A stretch of DNA of 24,090 bases, from positions 1 to 24,090 of the IMG/VR virus record IMGVR_UViG_3300005527_000289; one strand, written 5' to 3'. The notes beneath the pieces are model-generated. The model saw nothing but the letters and a program-made list of their open reading frames with translations, did not search any database and was not told the origin of the DNA. How positions within the stretch are numbered: position 1 is the first letter of the stretch; every line of letters begins with the position of its first letter. The position numbers and the translations under genes were made by a program. The stretch comes from a virus. This document shows positions 22,184 to 24,090 of this stretch, one piece after another.

Positions 22184-24090
22184 ATGCCTGAAAGTCCATT
22201 ATCATTCGCGTCAACATCTACGTTTAGAAATACTTTAATGGCTAAAAATTTAGCTCAATATACTGTTGTGGGGAATTACACACCACCAACAGGTCCATTG
22301 AATTATGAAATTGTGTTGGGTGATAGTAATGTTATTGATTCACCAAACAATTTAAATCAAACATACCCTGACCAATTATATCCACTTAATGAATATGGAC
22401 CTGATGGGGGGTACAACTTAACTATTGATTTTAATGGACCACCATTACCTGTTGACTCAAATCAAGGACCGTATAATCCTAATCCTGACCAAAGTCAGTT
22501 AATAACATTAAATGGTTTATATATAACAGGACCGTATATTATAAATGATTATTCCCCTGAAAATGGATATAACTACGTTTATGGTGTTACTGATACAATC
22601 AACCCAGGTCAGATACATTTACCATATGTAAATAGTTTTGTCGCATCAAGTTACTCACCGTATTCAATACTATCAAGTGATAACCCAACGGGAAGTGACG
22701 GTTCATTATCTCAAGATTCGTATATTGCTCAATTAGGAGCAGCACAACTACAAAATTTATTTGAAGATAGAATCAATTTAGAAATTTATCAAAGTACTGT
22801 AGGTGCTGTAAATTTAAATACGTTACAAGACCCTTTTGAAGCTGCATTGATAGCTACAGGTCAACAACCATTAATCTATAGAAATTGGAGGATTACGGTA
22901 CCTGAAAACTCAATTGTTGCGGCCTTAGACTTTGCAACTAGATTAACAGGGTCTTATTGGCCCGTATCATTAATACCTGGTGACTATTACGATGAGAATA
23001 CTAGCAATGGTTTACAATCAAACCAAACTTCTAATGCGTTAAGTACGGTTAATCAATTAACGGGTGGATTATTAGGTCCGATACTGAATATCAATAGAAA
23101 CCCCTCACAAATATTTTTAGCTAACACAGGTAATGGACAAAGGTCAGCATTATTCGCTAACCTACATTATAATAGATATTCACCTAATTACAATAATGAG
23201 TTTGGAGGGGCCTTGGGTGTTATTCAGGGATTAGTGAATGTGGTAAATAATGTTGTGAATCCTAATGGGACCATAACAAGTAGTTATTACGTAGGTAGTA
23301 GTAATGCTGAACCTTCACAAATAACAAGTCCAGCTAACCAAATACCAATTAATTCATTTGGTCAACAAAATCCGTCACCTGTTTATGGTCCTTCTGAATT
23401 GGGTCAATTATATGAAGGTAATATTGATAATATTAAGTTTGGTTTAGCGGGTATATCATCTGAAAATGGTGGGGGTATTGATGGTCAATTTATATGGACT
23501 TCACCAAAATACAAAAGTAATGCTGGATTTAAAGCAACACCTGGTGGGGGTAGTGGGAGTAAAGATGATGACTTTAATCAAATTAGTTCTCAGTATCAAA
23601 GTAATGAATCAACTAATCTTGAATATAAAAAAGGTTCAATATTAGATAATACTCAAAAATTAATTGATTCTGCGGATAATGTTACGGGTATCTCAAGATT
23701 AAAACACGTAGGTAATGCGATGAACCAAGTTTCAAAGGTATTCCACGATGGTTACAAGGAGATGACAAAAGGTTCTCAAGTGGTTTCATATAAAGATAAT
23801 ACAACAGGTAACGAAGCGGGTATTGAATATTGTAGAGTTTTTACCAAAGACACACCTTATTACACTTTCGCTGACTTACAAAAAACTGATGGTATAACTA
23901 CTTCAGGTAGACGTTTTAGTTATTCTATTTTAGATAATACTTACAATTTGAATATTGCTCCACTTAAAAATCCTGGGTCAACCAATATTGTAAAAAATGA
24001 GAAGGGTGATTTTTATGCCAAGAAATATATGTTCTCAATTGAGAACTTGGCTTGGAGAACATCAAGTAGACCTGGTTTTACTTATGATGA
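22184..24090 (+). CDS. Large tail/baseplate structural protein, 3' partial
   Basis: The frame is open from ATG 22184 to the right edge: 635 complete codons with no stop, beginning MPESPLSFASTSTFRNTLMA. It is rich in Asn, Tyr, Pro, Gly and Ser, with few Lys and Cys residues, as expected for a virion protein. Visible segments are NYTPPTGPLNYEIVLGD, LNEYGPDGGYNL, a helix EAALIATGQQPLIYRNWRIT, and VVAALDFATRLTGSYWPVSL-like text with PGDYYDEN. The last residues, YMFSIENLAWRTSSRPG, precede the window edge. It directly follows the tape measure, where contractile phages encode hub or tube-initiator/baseplate proteins, so a baseplate component is likely. No enzymatic motif was recognised in the visible part. 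Protein family not identified; the missing C-terminal part may settle it. Confidence 0.65.
   Translation, partial: MPESPLSFASTSTFRNTLMAKNLAQYTVVGNYTPPTGPLNYEIVLGDSNVIDSPNNLNQTYPDQLYPLNEYGPDGGYNLTIDFNGPPLPVDSNQGPYNPNPDQSQLITLNGLYITGPYIINDYSPENGYNYVYGVTDTINPGQIHLPYVNSFVASSYSPYSILSSDNPTGSDGSLSQDSYIAQLGAAQLQNLFEDRINLEIYQSTVGAVNLNTLQDPFEAALIATGQQPLIYRNWRITVPENSIVAALDFATRLTGSYWPVSLIPGDYYDENTSNGLQSNQTSNALSTVNQLTGGLLGPILNINRNPSQIFLANTGNGQRSALFANLHYNRYSPNYNNEFGGALGVIQGLVNVVNNVVNPNGTITSSYYVGSSNAEPSQITSPANQIPINSFGQQNPSPVYGPSELGQLYEGNIDNIKFGLAGISSENGGGIDGQFIWTSPKYKSNAGFKATPGGGSGSKDDDFNQISSQYQSNESTNLEYKKGSILDNTQKLIDSADNVTGISRLKHVGNAMNQVSKVFHDGYKEMTKGSQVVSYKDNTTGNEAGIEYCRVFTKDTPYYTFADLQKTDGITTSGRRFSYSILDNTYNLNIAPLKNPGSTNIVKNEKGDFYAKKYMFSIENLAWRTSSRPGFTYD

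Noticed and set aside
1-24090. tRNA genes, integrase, att sites or insertion sequences
   Set aside because: No cloverleaf with a CCA-type end, no recombinase motif and no terminal inverted repeats were seen by eye; a tRNAscan run would settle the tRNA question.

Overview
The window reads as part of the genome of a large contractile-tailed (T4-like, myovirus-type) double-stranded DNA phage. It encodes recognisable counterparts of the T4 neck proteins gp13 and gp15 and a plausible gp14, the tail sheath gp18, the tail tube gp19, a gp26/gp51-type assembly pair, a tape-measure protein (gp29 role), a family B DNA polymerase and a SNF2-type helicase. The DNA is strongly AT-rich. Start codons are preceded by A-rich stretches and almost never by a Shine-Dalgarno sequence, which points to a Bacteroidota (probably Flavobacteriia-like) host. 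The host call is an inference, not something shown directly.

Layout. (1) 1-3508, plus strand: the 3' part of a glycosyltransferase, a Thr/Pro-rich virion-type protein, and a 639-residue fibre-like protein with about 27 Asn-ladder nonapeptide repeats, closed by a terminator. (2) 3561-6489: a DNA polymerase B gene with its own consensus sigma70-type promoter, ended by a hairpin shared with the convergent operon. (3) 12518-6493, minus strand: SNF2 helicase, a superoxide dismutase fused to a PD-(D/E)xK nuclease-like domain, an unknown 386-residue protein, the gp13-like neck protein and a small tail-associated protein. Several of these genes are separated by a single base. (4) 12568-14125, plus strand: a gp14-like candidate and a gp15-like protein, followed by a tiny antisense ribbon-helix-helix gene that lies between gp15 and the terminator downstream of it. 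(5) 14413-24090, plus strand: a very long tail sheath with a poly-Thr insertion, a HAD phosphatase, the tail tube, a gp26-like/gp51-like overlapping pair that looks like a programmed frameshift, the tape measure, and the start of a large tail or baseplate protein that runs off the window.

Together, the plus-strand genes build the neck, tail tube, sheath, baseplate initiator and fibres, and the minus-strand operon mixes a neck gene with DNA-handling and redox functions. A TATTTAT element recurs on the coding strand upstream of most transcription-unit starts, often 14-17 bases before the start codon, and may be a phage promoter or translation element.

The most unusual items are the SOD-nuclease fusion, the frameshift candidate with a T6 slippery run, the Asn-ladder solenoid, the glycosyltransferase beside a mucin-like Thr/Pro tract, and the small antisense regulator. 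No tRNA, CRISPR array, insertion sequence or integrase was recognised. No gene-free stretch exceeds 300 bases.
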